Below, piece by piece: positions 47,213-55,858 of a stretch of 64,000 bases of DNA (position 1 is the first letter of the stretch; each line of letters opens with the position of its first letter). The stretch is from Bacteroidetes bacterium OLB10 (lineage in GTDB: Bacteria; Bacteroidota; Bacteroidia; AKYH767-A; OLB10): the NCBI GenBank assembly GCA_001567275.1, contig LNBX01000026.1, positions 1 to 64,000 of the forward strand, given 5' to 3'. Below the pieces are notes generated by a model. That model did no database searches. It worked only from the letters and a program-made list of their open reading frames with translations, and had not been told where the DNA came from. A program made the translations under genes and the position numbers.

Positions 47213-47704
47213 TTACAAACTGTTTACAAAACAATTTGCCTTATATACCAGTATATCATCATCAGACACCATATCAATTTTTATTCCTGTACTGAGTAAA
47301 AATCCTACAAATGAGCTGAGAGCTATTCGCATTGCATCATCAAATCTTCCTCCGTTTGCAATCCACTCTCCAATGAACGCACCAACGAAAGGTCCTATGA
47401 TAATACCAAAAGGTCCCATAAACATACCTATGATTCCTCCTGCCAGTGCCCCACGTTCGCCTGCCTTACTTCCGCCTTTCTTTTTAACTGCCAAACCGGG
47501 CATGACATAATCAAATACTGTTAATACCAGAGTGATGATGGCTGTTATTATCAAAAACACAGCACTGAAATTTACATGGGTCGAAAAAGAAGCTATAAGC
47601 AATCCTACCCATGACAGCGGAGGCCCTGGCAATACAGGCAAAAAACTTCCTGCTAATCCTGCGAGTAATAAAAGTCCTGCTATAATAAGTAATAAAATAT
47701 CCAT
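47213..47704 (-). CDS. DUF456 membrane protein
   Basis: A 163-residue membrane protein with several helices. The start MDILLLIIAGLLLLAGLAGSFLPVLPGPPLSWVGLL and the motif GGIIGMFMGPFGIIIGPFVGAFIGE, a glycine-rich hairpin, are diagnostic of DUF456. Function is unknown. Confidence 0.9.
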   Translation of the reverse strand: MDILLLIIAGLLLLAGLAGSFLPVLPGPPLSWVGLLIASFSTHVNFSAVFLIITAIITLVLTVFDYVMPGLAVKKKGGSKAGERGALAGGIIGMFMGPFGIIIGPFVGAFIGEWIANGGRFDDAMRIALSSFVGFLLSTGIKIDMVSDDDILVYKANCFVNSL

Positions 47705-47758
47705 ACATCAACTTAATTTAACTTAAAAGAATTTTTTTTGAGCAGAATTAAACAGTCA

Positions 47759-48571
47759 TCAAATGTCAGTTGAAATTTTTGTTGCACTCATGGCGTAAAC
47801 CATAGGAATTTTATTTCCGAAATGCTCTATTCTGAATTTACCCGGTTCGAACTCTATGGTTTTATTGAAACAGTTGTAAGGAGAATAATCATATTCTTCA
47901 AAAGCATCTATCTGCATTCCGTTTTTTAACAGGCTGCTCATCACTTCACTCAAACTATGATTCCACGTTATAGAGTCCAAATGTATATCAGCAGAAGTAT
48001 CTGCATAGGTTCCGTCCTCTGTTTCAACAATTGCCTCTGCTTTAAAATAGCTGTAAGCTATATGTTCAAAGTTGTTATCATACATCCAAACAAAAGGATG
48101 AAATTCAGCAATGATAAACCTTCCATTGGGTTTTAAAAAGTGTGCAATGACCTTAGCCCATCTGTCCAAATCAGGCAACCATCCAATGGTGCCATAACTC
48201 GTGAAAACAATATCAAATTTTTCATTCAGATGGTTTGGCAGATCGTAAATATCACAACATACAAAAGCGGCATCTGACTGTGCATCCTTCGCAATTTGCC
48301 TTGCACTGTCAATGGCCTTGTCCGACAAATCAACTCCTGTAACTTTTGCACCAAGTCTGCTTAACGAAATACTGTCTTGCCCGAAATGACACTGCAAATG
48401 CAGAATTGATTTTCCGTTAATATCACCCAGCAATTTAAGTTCAATTTCGTTTAGGGAAGATTTACCTTTCAGAAATCCTTCAACATCATAAAATTCCGAT
48501 TTCAGATGTATTTCAGTTCTGCTGTTCCACAGTTGGCGGTTTTTTTCGAGATAGTTTTCTTCCGAACTCAT
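47759..48571 (-). CDS. Class I SAM-dependent methyltransferase
   Basis: A 270-residue methyltransferase. Motif I is LHLQCHFGQDSISLSRLGAKVTGVDLSD (about 57-84), followed by the acidic-loop region and TSYGTIGWLPDLDRW, then EFHPFVW. Substrate is unknown. It is monocistronic, facing serA across a short divergent gap. Confidence 0.85.
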   Translation of the reverse strand: MSSEENYLEKNRQLWNSRTEIHLKSEFYDVEGFLKGKSSLNEIELKLLGDINGKSILHLQCHFGQDSISLSRLGAKVTGVDLSDKAIDSARQIAKDAQSDAAFVCCDIYDLPNHLNEKFDIVFTSYGTIGWLPDLDRWAKVIAHFLKPNGRFIIAEFHPFVWMYDNNFEHIAYSYFKAEAIVETEDGTYADTSADIHLDSITWNHSLSEVMSSLLKNGMQIDAFEEYDYSPYNCFNKTIEFEPGKFRIEHFGNKIPMVYAMSATKISTDI

Positions 48572-48757
48572 TTAAAAAAAGATTTGATTTATCAAAGTAA
48601 GTATAAATTATGATACCGCTTTCAAATCACTTACAAATATTTCTGATTAAAAATCATGCTTTTTAACAAATGTATAAGACTATCACCTGTTTAAATCGTA
48701 CCCATATTTTCTAATTCTTATTTTTCGTTTCTTAGCATCTTTAAAATTTTATTTTTT

Positions 48758-49730
48758 ATGGTAAAAATACTTGCAAATGATGGTATTGATGCTGCAGGAA
48801 AAAAAAATATTTGAAGCAGCAGGTTTTCAGGTTTCCACTGACAAAGTAGCTCAGGAACAATTGGCCGATGCATTGAAAAATTTTGATGCCATACTGGTGC
48901 GAAGTGCAACCACAGTTCGTCAGAATGTGATTGATGCCTGTCCCAATCTGAAAGTGATTGGTCGTGCCGGTGTGGGTATGGATAACATTGATGTGAAATA
49001 TGCACGCGACAAAGGCCTGGCAGTTATAAATACACCCGCTGCCTCATCACAATCGGTTGCCGAACTGGTGTTTGCACATCTGTTTACAGGTGTACGTATG
49101 CTGTATGATGCCAACCGCAACATGCCATCGTCAGAGACCAAAGAAACATTTGACAAACTGAAGAAAAAATATTCTGCCGGTATTGAACTGCGCGGAAAAA
49201 CTATAGGCATCATCGGTGCAGGACAAATTGGAAAATGTGTGGCATCCATTGCAATGGGACTTGGAATGAACGTGATGTTTCACCGGCTGAACAACGAAGA
49301 TGTTTCAGTTGACTTAAACCTGCATCCTTCACTCGGTCAGCATAAAATTTCGGTTACGTTTAAATGCGTATCATTCACAAAACTGATTACTGAAAGTGAT
49401 TTTATTACCCTTCACATGCCTTTTGCCAAAGGCAGCCCACCCGTTATCGCCAAAAAAGAATTTGATTTGATGAAACAGGGAGTAGGCATTGTGAACACAG
49501 CCCGTGGCGGAGTGATTTCCGAGAACGATTTAACTGATGCATTGAACAGCGGTAAAGTTGCCTTTGCCGGAATAGACGTTTTTGAAGGTGAACCGCTGAT
49601 AAAAGAATCGCTGCGTAAGAATGAGAAAATTTCGCTTAGTCCGCATATTGGAGGAAGCACCAAAGAAGCTCAGGAACGAATAGGTATTGAACTTGCTCAA
49701 AAAGTGGTTGAATATTTCACTAAAAAATAA
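48758..49730 (+). CDS. serA: D-3-phosphoglycerate dehydrogenase, one extra A near the start
   Basis: The first step of serine synthesis. ATG 48758 reads MVKILANDGIDAAGKK, then a nine-A run at 48799-48807 breaks the frame; removing one A continues IFEAAGFQVSTDKVAQEQ to 49730, about 324 residues. NAD-binding motif GIIGAGQIGK, catalytic Arg in NTARGGV, Glu in FEGEPL and His in LSPHIGGSTKEAQ. It is the short form without an ACT domain, so no serine feedback site is visible. It precedes DUF1015, a conserved neighbour in Bacteroidota. Confidence 0.92.
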
Positions 49731-49741
49731 ACTTAAAAATC

Positions 49742-49749
49742 TAATTTTG
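49742..49749 (+). promoter_or_regulatory. -7 promoter box of the DUF1015 gene
   Basis: TAATTTTG followed by CACC fits TAnnTTTG. It is 26 nt upstream of the DUF1015 ATG, just past the serA stop. Confidence 0.5.
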
Positions 49750-49775
49750 CACCCCTGAACTGAACAGATAAAATT

Positions 49776-51020
49776 ATGGCTATTTTAAAACCTTTTAAAG
49801 GAATACGTCCAAAAAAAGAACTGGTAAAAAGTATTGCATGCCGCCCGTATGATGTACTGGATGAGAAAGAAGCTCGCATAGAAACCAAAGGCGACCCCAA
49901 CTCTTTTTATCATGTAATAAAACCAGAGATAGATTTCCCTGACGACTTCGACCATTATTCTCCGGAGATTTATAAAAAAGGAAAAGAGAATTTTGAAAGA
50001 ATGTTTCGCGAAGGAGTGTTTTTTCAGGATGGAAAAGACTGTTACTACATTTATGCACAAACAATGGATGGCCGCAAACAATACGGCATAGTAGGTTGTG
50101 CTGCTGTAGATGATTACATCAATGGTGTGATTAAGAAACATGAGCTTACACGTCCGGATAAAGAAGAAGACCGTAAGAATCATGTTCGCGTTTCAGGGTT
50201 AAATTATGAGCCTGTGTTTTTTGCTTACCGTCAGGTGCATAAACTGGATGAGTTGGTGAGCCATATTACTACAGCAACTCCCGAATATGATTTTGTTTCG
50301 GATGATGGCATCGGTCATCAGTTCTGGATTGTGGATAATGATAATGACATACGCATCATTACCGAAGAATTTGCAAAACTTAAAAACACCTATGTGGCAG
50401 ATGGCCATCATCGCACAGCAGCTGCGGCACTGGTAGGCAAAGAACTCCGTGATAAAAATCCGAATCATACCGGAAAAGAAGAATATAATTTTTTCCTTGC
50501 TGTGCACTTCCCGGACAATCAGCTGAAGATTATGGACTATAACCGTGTGATAAAAGACTTGAATGGTTTAAGTGCAAATCAGTTGATTGATAAATTAAAA
50601 GAAAACTTTACGGTTGAAGAAAAAGGTATTGCAGAGTATCGCCCTGCAGCACTACACGAATTCAGTATGTATCTGGAAGGCAAATGGTATAAACTGACTG
50701 CCAAAACAGGAACTTACAAAGACAGCGACCCGATTGGTGTGCTTGATGTAACTATTCTTTCTGAGAAAGTGTTGGCTCCATTATTCAACATTGTGGATTT
50801 GCGTAAAGACAAAAGGATAGACTTTGTAGGTGGTCTTCGTGGACTTGGTGAACTTAAAAGAAGGGTTGACAGTGGTGAAAAGAAGGTAGCTTTTGCCTTA
50901 TATCCTGTTACGATGAAGCAATTGATGGACATTGCCGACAATGACCTCATCATGCCTCCAAAGGTGACCTGGTTTGAACCAAAATTGCGAAGCGGGCTTG
51001 TACTTCATGCTTTAAATTAA
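49776..51020 (+). CDS. DUF1015 family protein (HHRTAAA motif)
   Basis: A 414-residue protein of the DUF1015/COG4198 family. The central motif YVADGHHRTAAA resembles the ParB/SerK-fold active-site HHR region. That fold includes the ADP-dependent serine kinase SerK, so a role around serine phosphate is plausible next to serA. The N-terminus AILKPFKGIRPKKELVKSIACRPYDVL and the C-terminal region GVLDVTILSEKVLAPLFNI match the family. Function remains unproven. Confidence 0.9.
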   Translation: MAILKPFKGIRPKKELVKSIACRPYDVLDEKEARIETKGDPNSFYHVIKPEIDFPDDFDHYSPEIYKKGKENFERMFREGVFFQDGKDCYYIYAQTMDGRKQYGIVGCAAVDDYINGVIKKHELTRPDKEEDRKNHVRVSGLNYEPVFFAYRQVHKLDELVSHITTATPEYDFVSDDGIGHQFWIVDNDNDIRIITEEFAKLKNTYVADGHHRTAAAALVGKELRDKNPNHTGKEEYNFFLAVHFPDNQLKIMDYNRVIKDLNGLSANQLIDKLKENFTVEEKGIAEYRPAALHEFSMYLEGKWYKLTAKTGTYKDSDPIGVLDVTILSEKVLAPLFNIVDLRKDKRIDFVGGLRGLGELKRRVDSGEKKVAFALYPVTMKQLMDIADNDLIMPPKVTWFEPKLRSGLVLHALN

Positions 51021-51059
51021 GACCCCTTACTCACTTATTATCAAATATTTACATGGTCA

Positions 51060-51090
51060 ATCAACCAATGGTCAACATTCATTGGTTGAT
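51060..51090 (+). promoter_or_regulatory. 11-bp inverted repeat upstream of the TPR gene
   Basis: ATCAACCAATG, a 9-nt loop, and CATTGGTTGAT are perfectly complementary. No T-run follows, so it is not a standard terminator. TGGTCAA also repeats at 51054-51060 and 51069-51075. It may be an operator or a regulatory hairpin, with a -7 box 32 nt downstream. Confidence 0.5.
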
Positions 51091-51121
51091 AAACAATACC
51101 TGTTTATAGGCAAAAAACAGT

Positions 51122-51129
51122 TATTTTTG
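51122..51129 (+). promoter_or_regulatory. -7 promoter box of the TPR-comA pair
   Basis: TATTTTTG followed by CAC fits TAnnTTTG, 32 nt before the ATG at 51162. Confidence 0.55.
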
Positions 51130-51161
51130 CACTACGTTTACGGGAACCAAACAGAGAGCGT

Positions 51162-52580
51162 ATGATGCAAGACGATGAATTTGAAAGCCATGAAGAACCT
51201 GAAGAAAGCATTACAAAGTCCATATTACGTTTTGAAGAAATGCTTCGCAATAAGAAAAGCTATTTCTTTGATGCGGATACATTACTCAGAATAACAGAAT
51301 TCTACATTGAAAATTTTGAGTTCGAAAAAGCTCTTGATGTAGTAAAATATGCCGAAAACATCAATCCGGCAATGGAGGTTTTTCAAATCAAGGAGGCTTA
51401 CATTACCTACCTGATGGGAAATAACGAAGAAGCACTTGAAATGCTTGAACGCCTTCAGGATATTTATCCTCTTAACGAAGAAATTTATCTGATTAAAGGA
51501 GCCATTCTGAACAATCTTCAGCAACATAAAGCTGCACTCGAAGTGTTTAAGCATCTGCTTACCTTTACAGAATTTAAGGAGGATGCTTATTATCAGATGG
51601 CCCTAACTTATAATTACATGCAGGACCTGCATGGAGCCATTCATTATCTGAAAAACTGCCTGTTCGAAAACAAAAAAAATACCAACGCCCTGGAAGAACT
51701 ATGCGAATGTTTTCTGAATACCAACAGAACGGAGGAGGCATTGACGTACTTCCAGACCTTGATTGACAACGACCCTTACAACACTTTATACTGGTATTAC
51801 AAAGGGCAAGTTTATCAATATATAAGCCAGTTTGAAGAAGCGCTCAACTGCTATAGCTATTGTCACATCACCAATGAATCGTTTGTAGATGCTTATATTG
51901 AAACAGGTCACTGCCTGATGATGATGGGTGAATATGAAAAAGCCATTGACTCTTACAAACAAAGTTTTGAATTTGGAATTCCCGACACACTGATTTACGA
52001 AGACATAGCAAAATGTTATGATTATCTCGAAAATTTTGAAGAAGCACGTAACTATTACAAGAAAGCCATAAAAAGTAATCCTGAATTGCATTCAGCCTGG
52101 TATGGAGTAGCCTCTACCCTTGCTGACGAAGAGCGCTGGTATGAATCCATTCACTATGTGAAAAAAGCAATAGAAGTAGATTCCACAGTGAGTGATTACT
52201 GGTTTTTGCTGGCAGACTGCGAGCGCGAACTGGGTAACATAGATCTTGCTGATGAAGCATACAGAAAAGTGATGGAGATGGATCCGGATTATGCAGATAT
52301 ATGGATTGAGTATCCTGAATTTCTTTATGAAAATAATCAGTTTGATGCTGCTTTGGAATATGCCAAAATTGGAGTTAAATATTTCCCTTATCAACCTGAG
52401 ATAACACTAAAACTTGCATCCCTTCATTACCGTGCAGGCAACCTGAAAGAATCTTACAATATTCTTGAAGAAGCTGTCGGATCATTTAACAACCTTACTA
52501 CAATAATTCAGGAACAATATCCTGAATTGTTGGATGACGTAAACATTCTTAAAATTTTAGAACAAACCGGTAACCAATGA
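51162..52580 (+). CDS. Tetratricopeptide-repeat protein
   Basis: A 472-residue protein made of about ten TPR helices pairs (recurrent Y...G..Y...EA..Y patterns, for example YWYYKGQVYQYISQFEEALNCY and YWFLLADCERELGNIDLADEAY). No signal peptide is evident, so it should be cytoplasmic and bind a protein partner. Its stop overlaps the comA start (ATGA), as in many Bacteroidota, which ties the two functionally, but the partner is unknown. Confidence 0.88.
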   Translation: MMQDDEFESHEEPEESITKSILRFEEMLRNKKSYFFDADTLLRITEFYIENFEFEKALDVVKYAENINPAMEVFQIKEAYITYLMGNNEEALEMLERLQDIYPLNEEIYLIKGAILNNLQQHKAALEVFKHLLTFTEFKEDAYYQMALTYNYMQDLHGAIHYLKNCLFENKKNTNALEELCECFLNTNRTEEALTYFQTLIDNDPYNTLYWYYKGQVYQYISQFEEALNCYSYCHITNESFVDAYIETGHCLMMMGEYEKAIDSYKQSFEFGIPDTLIYEDIAKCYDYLENFEEARNYYKKAIKSNPELHSAWYGVASTLADEERWYESIHYVKKAIEVDSTVSDYWFLLADCERELGNIDLADEAYRKVMEMDPDYADIWIEYPEFLYENNQFDAALEYAKIGVKYFPYQPEITLKLASLHYRAGNLKESYNILEEAVGSFNNLTTIIQEQYPELLDDVNILKILEQTGNQ

Positions 52581-53362
52581 ATTTTGAATTGAGCCAGGTT
52601 CCTGCCCGTTCCACAAAACCACGAGATAGCGGGCTTACAATGGTAATGGATAAAGGAATCAGTGTAAGAGAAACAGAAGATTTTATTTCAGCATCAGGGC
52701 CTTATGTTGATTTGGTAAAATTAGGGTTCGGGAGCAGTATGATTACTCCTAATCTTGATAAAAAAATTGCTCTGTATAAAGAAGCCGGCATACCTGTATA
52801 TTTTGGAGGAACTCTGCTCGAAGCATTTCTTATCCGCAATGAGTTTAAGAACTACCTCAAAGTTTTGACGAAATATAAAATGGAATATGCAGAAATTTCT
52901 GATGGTTCCATTATTTTACCTCACGACAAAAAGTGCGAGTATATCAAGCAACTTGCAAAGCAGGTAACAGTAATTTCAGAAGTTGGCTCTAAGGAAGAAG
53001 GTATCATTATACGTCCCAACGTATGGATACAAATGATGGAACGCGAACTGGAAGCAGGCGTATGGAAGGTAATTGCAGAAGCCCGCGAAAGCGGAACAGT
53101 AGGCATTTACAGACCCAATGGCAAAGCACACGTCATGCTGATTAATAAAATCATTTCCCGTATTCCTCACGATAAAATTATATGGGAAGCTCCTCAGAAA
53201 TCGCAACAGGTTTATTTTATCAAACAGTTTGGCGCCAATGTGAATTTAGGAAATATAGCTCCTACAGAAGTTGTAGCGGTTGAATCATTACGCTTGGGAT
53301 TGCGAAGTGATACTTTTTTTCAGTATCTGGATAAAAAATCCATCAATACTTTCAAGGATTAG
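52577..53362 (+). CDS. comA: Phosphosulfolactate synthase (ComA family)
   Basis: A 261-residue TIM-barrel enzyme of the ComA family, which adds sulfite to phosphoenolpyruvate to give phosphosulfolactate. Conserved stretches are GLTMVMDKGISV, DLVKLGFGSSMI, YFGGTLLEAFL, EISDGSIIL and EVGSKEEG. In archaea this opens coenzyme M synthesis; in Bacillus it makes sulfolactate in spores; in Bacteroidota a link to sulfonolipids has been discussed. ComB and ComC homologs are not adjacent. It overlaps the TPR gene by 4 nt. Confidence 0.9.
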   Translation: MNFELSQVPARSTKPRDSGLTMVMDKGISVRETEDFISASGPYVDLVKLGFGSSMITPNLDKKIALYKEAGIPVYFGGTLLEAFLIRNEFKNYLKVLTKYKMEYAEISDGSIILPHDKKCEYIKQLAKQVTVISEVGSKEEGIIIRPNVWIQMMERELEAGVWKVIAEARESGTVGIYRPNGKAHVMLINKIISRIPHDKIIWEAPQKSQQVYFIKQFGANVNLGNIAPTEVVAVESLRLGLRSDTFFQYLDKKSINTFKD

Positions 53363-53397
53363 CCAGCAGATACAGCAGAAGTTTCATGATTTAAGTG

Positions 53398-53423
53398 TAT
53401 TTTTGCGGCTCTTTAAAAGAGCC
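53398..53423 (+). promoter_or_regulatory. -7 box plus 17-nt palindrome, promoter of the second glycan cluster
   Basis: TATTTTTG (53398-53405) fits TAnnTTTG. Directly after it GGCTCTTT-A-AAAGAGCC (53407-53423) is a perfect 8-bp palindrome that would span the transcription start. It could be an operator for a regulator of the cluster that begins at 53460. Confidence 0.55.
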
Positions 53424-53459
53424 CATTACGGGCAATATTTTTATAATTGTTTTTAACAC

Positions 53460-54752
53460 GTGTCCGCATTTTCCGAACAGTCTTTACGCAAACTTTTTTG
53501 GGTAGTATTAATTGCCGGCTTTGCCGTAAAAATTTTTGCCGGATACCAGATTAAAGATTCATTTACCAAACGTGGTAATTCCAAAACCTACCTCAATGCA
53601 CTTGCATGCAACATGTATCTGCATCACGAATACAGCCTTACCACCGGAACTCCTTCTGTAGATTATGAGCCCCTCTACCCTGCTTTGATGAGTTTAGGAT
53701 ATGCGTTTAGCGGTTTCAACTGGCTTGGCATTACCATTATTCAGTCATTGCTGCATCTGCTTACTTCTTTCCTTCTTTTCAAAATTGTAACTTCTCTGTT
53801 CAACTCAATAGCAGGATTTTTTGCAGCACTGTATCATGTCTGTTATCCATATCTCTTCACCTACTCGCTTTCTATTTACGATCATACACTGTTTGTTTTT
53901 CTTTTGGTATTACTTGTATATCTTATAGTTTCAAAACCGCTGAACACATCACATCTGATTCTTGCAGGAATTATTACCGGACTTGCTTTTCTTACAAGAG
54001 CAACCATCCTTACTTTCATCCCTCCTGTTCTGCTGTTTATTTTTTACATTAAACGAAAAGAAAAAAATTTCAACTATGCATTTACTGCTGTTGTACTTTA
54101 CCTGTCAGCAACAGCACTTACGCTTACTCCATGGCTGATGCGAAATTATTCATACACCGGCAGATTCCTGATCAGCACACATGGATCGTTTGGTATGTGG
54201 CAGGGCAACAATGATTATTCGGAAGAATATCTGCGCAACGATCGCTCACTTGACCAGATTTACAGACTGAATCCTCCACCTGAAATTTATCGTCAGTATC
54301 CTCTTGCAGCACGTACCCCGAAGGATGCAGTCGTAGCTGCTGATGCATACAAAAAAGAATCCGTACAATGGATAGAAAATCACTTCGCACAGTTTGTGCG
54401 CATGGGTTTTCTGAAAGCACAGAAACTATGGTCATGGAACAGAAACCCGCAAACAGTTAATCTGAAATTCGGAAGCAATGAAGGACGACAGTGGGTGTAT
54501 TTTGTTTCGTATTTTCCATTGCTGCTGTTGGCTCCATTTGGATTTGTAATTCTTTATCGCAGAAACAAACCTGTTGCCCTGATGCTTGCAGGCATTCTTC
54601 TTTGCTTCACCGGTGCACACATGATTGCCATGGGTTTTACCAGAGCACGTATTCCTATTGATTTTATTCTGATGATGTGCAGCGGAATTGCTCTGGCATT
54701 TGTGCTCACAAAAATTTTTCCATCTCTAAAATTTTCATTGAATGACCGATAA
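53460..54752 (+). CDS. Glycosyltransferase family 39 membrane protein (ArnT/PMT-like)
   Basis: A 430-residue membrane protein with roughly ten helices, starting at GTG 53460. The segment YEPLYPALMSLGYAFSGFNWLGI, the early loop with DYEP, and LTPWLMRNYSYTGRFLISTHGSFGMWQGNND fit the GT39 group, which uses polyprenyl-phosphate sugars on the periplasmic side. Likely role: add a sugar to a glycan or lipid acceptor. It overlaps the next gene by 11 nt. A palindrome-bearing promoter precedes it. Confidence 0.82.
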   Translation: MSAFSEQSLRKLFWVVLIAGFAVKIFAGYQIKDSFTKRGNSKTYLNALACNMYLHHEYSLTTGTPSVDYEPLYPALMSLGYAFSGFNWLGITIIQSLLHLLTSFLLFKIVTSLFNSIAGFFAALYHVCYPYLFTYSLSIYDHTLFVFLLVLLVYLIVSKPLNTSHLILAGIITGLAFLTRATILTFIPPVLLFIFYIKRKEKNFNYAFTAVVLYLSATALTLTPWLMRNYSYTGRFLISTHGSFGMWQGNNDYSEEYLRNDRSLDQIYRLNPPPEIYRQYPLAARTPKDAVVAADAYKKESVQWIENHFAQFVRMGFLKAQKLWSWNRNPQTVNLKFGSNEGRQWVYFVSYFPLLLLAPFGFVILYRRNKPVALMLAGILLCFTGAHMIAMGFTRARIPIDFILMMCSGIALAFVLTKIFPSLKFSLNDR

Positions 54753-55858
54753 GAAAAAAATATACCGTCATCTTTCTCGGAAAACTTCCACCGCCTTACA
54801 TCGGCCCTTCAGTTGCATGCGAACTTATTCTCAACTCCAAACTGAAAGACGAATTTAATCTTGTACATCTGGACTTATCCGACAAACGTGATATCAATAC
54901 ACTTGCTAAATTAGACTTCACCAACTTCTATTTGGCATTCAAACAATATGCACAGCTGTTTTGGTATTGCATTAAATACCGTCCTGATTTGGTTTATGTT
55001 CCTGCAGGGCAAACAACTGTTGGTTACACCCGCGATGCCGGATACATTCTGATTGCAAAATTATTCGGACGAAAAGTACTTACACACCTTCGTGGCGGAT
55101 ATTTCCTCAACTGGTATAATGAATCAGGCAAAACGATGAAAACTTTTATTCGTTTTGTACACAGAAAAGTGAATGGGCAGATTGTGCTTGGTAATAATCT
55201 GCGTAAACTGTTCAACTGGATTGTTCCTGAAAAAGATATTTATGTGATTCCCAACGGAGGAAATTTTCCGGTGAATTACAATGAGCGTAATCACGAAAAA
55301 ACTACTGTGCTTTTTCTTGGAAATTATGTACGCACCAAAGGTGTGATGGAAGCTTTGTATGCTGCCCCGCTGGTATATGCGCAAAACAAAAATGTGCAGT
55401 TTGCATTTGCCGGTGAATGGCGCGATGCTGATGTAAAAACGGAATTCGAAAAATTTGTTTCGGAACATCCTGAACTGCCAATCATCAATCATGGACCTGT
55501 GAAAGGCGACAGAAAATTTCAGATACTCAACGATGCCGACATTTTTGTTTTTCCAACTTATTACCGCAACGAAGGTCATCCCTGGGTGACGGTAGAAGCA
55601 ATGGCCGCAGGGCTTCCTGTTATTTCTACCGATCATGCTGCCATTCCAGAGAGTGTACATGATGGCGTAAACGGCTATCTGGTTGAAAAAAGAAATATCA
55701 GTCAACTCGCTGAAAAAATTATTATCTTGGCAAACGACAAAGCTTTACGAAATAAAATGGGTGCCGAGAGCAGAAGAATTTATCTTGAAAATCTTACGGA
55801 AGAAAAAATGGTTGAACGAATGGGTAATGCCTTCCGTTCTGTAATTGAGCAAAAATGA
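54742..55858 (+). CDS. Glycosyltransferase family 4, one extra A near the start
   Basis: ATG 54742 reads MTDKKK, after which the seven-A run at 54754-54760 shifts the frame. Dropping one A yields MTDKKKYTVIFLGKLPPPYIGPSVACEL, continuing to 55858, about 371 residues. The donor domain has VLFLGNYVRTKGVMEALYAAPL and the late NEGHPWVTVEAMAAGLPVISTDHAAI motif with its conserved Glu. It adds a sugar during assembly of the second glycan. The start overlaps the previous stop (ATGACCGATAA); the end overlaps the epimerase by 4 nt. Confidence 0.85.

Noticed and set aside
51060-51090. Rho-independent terminator of the DUF1015 gene
   Set aside because: The stem is AT/GC mixed and no T-run follows; an operator or hairpin is more likely.
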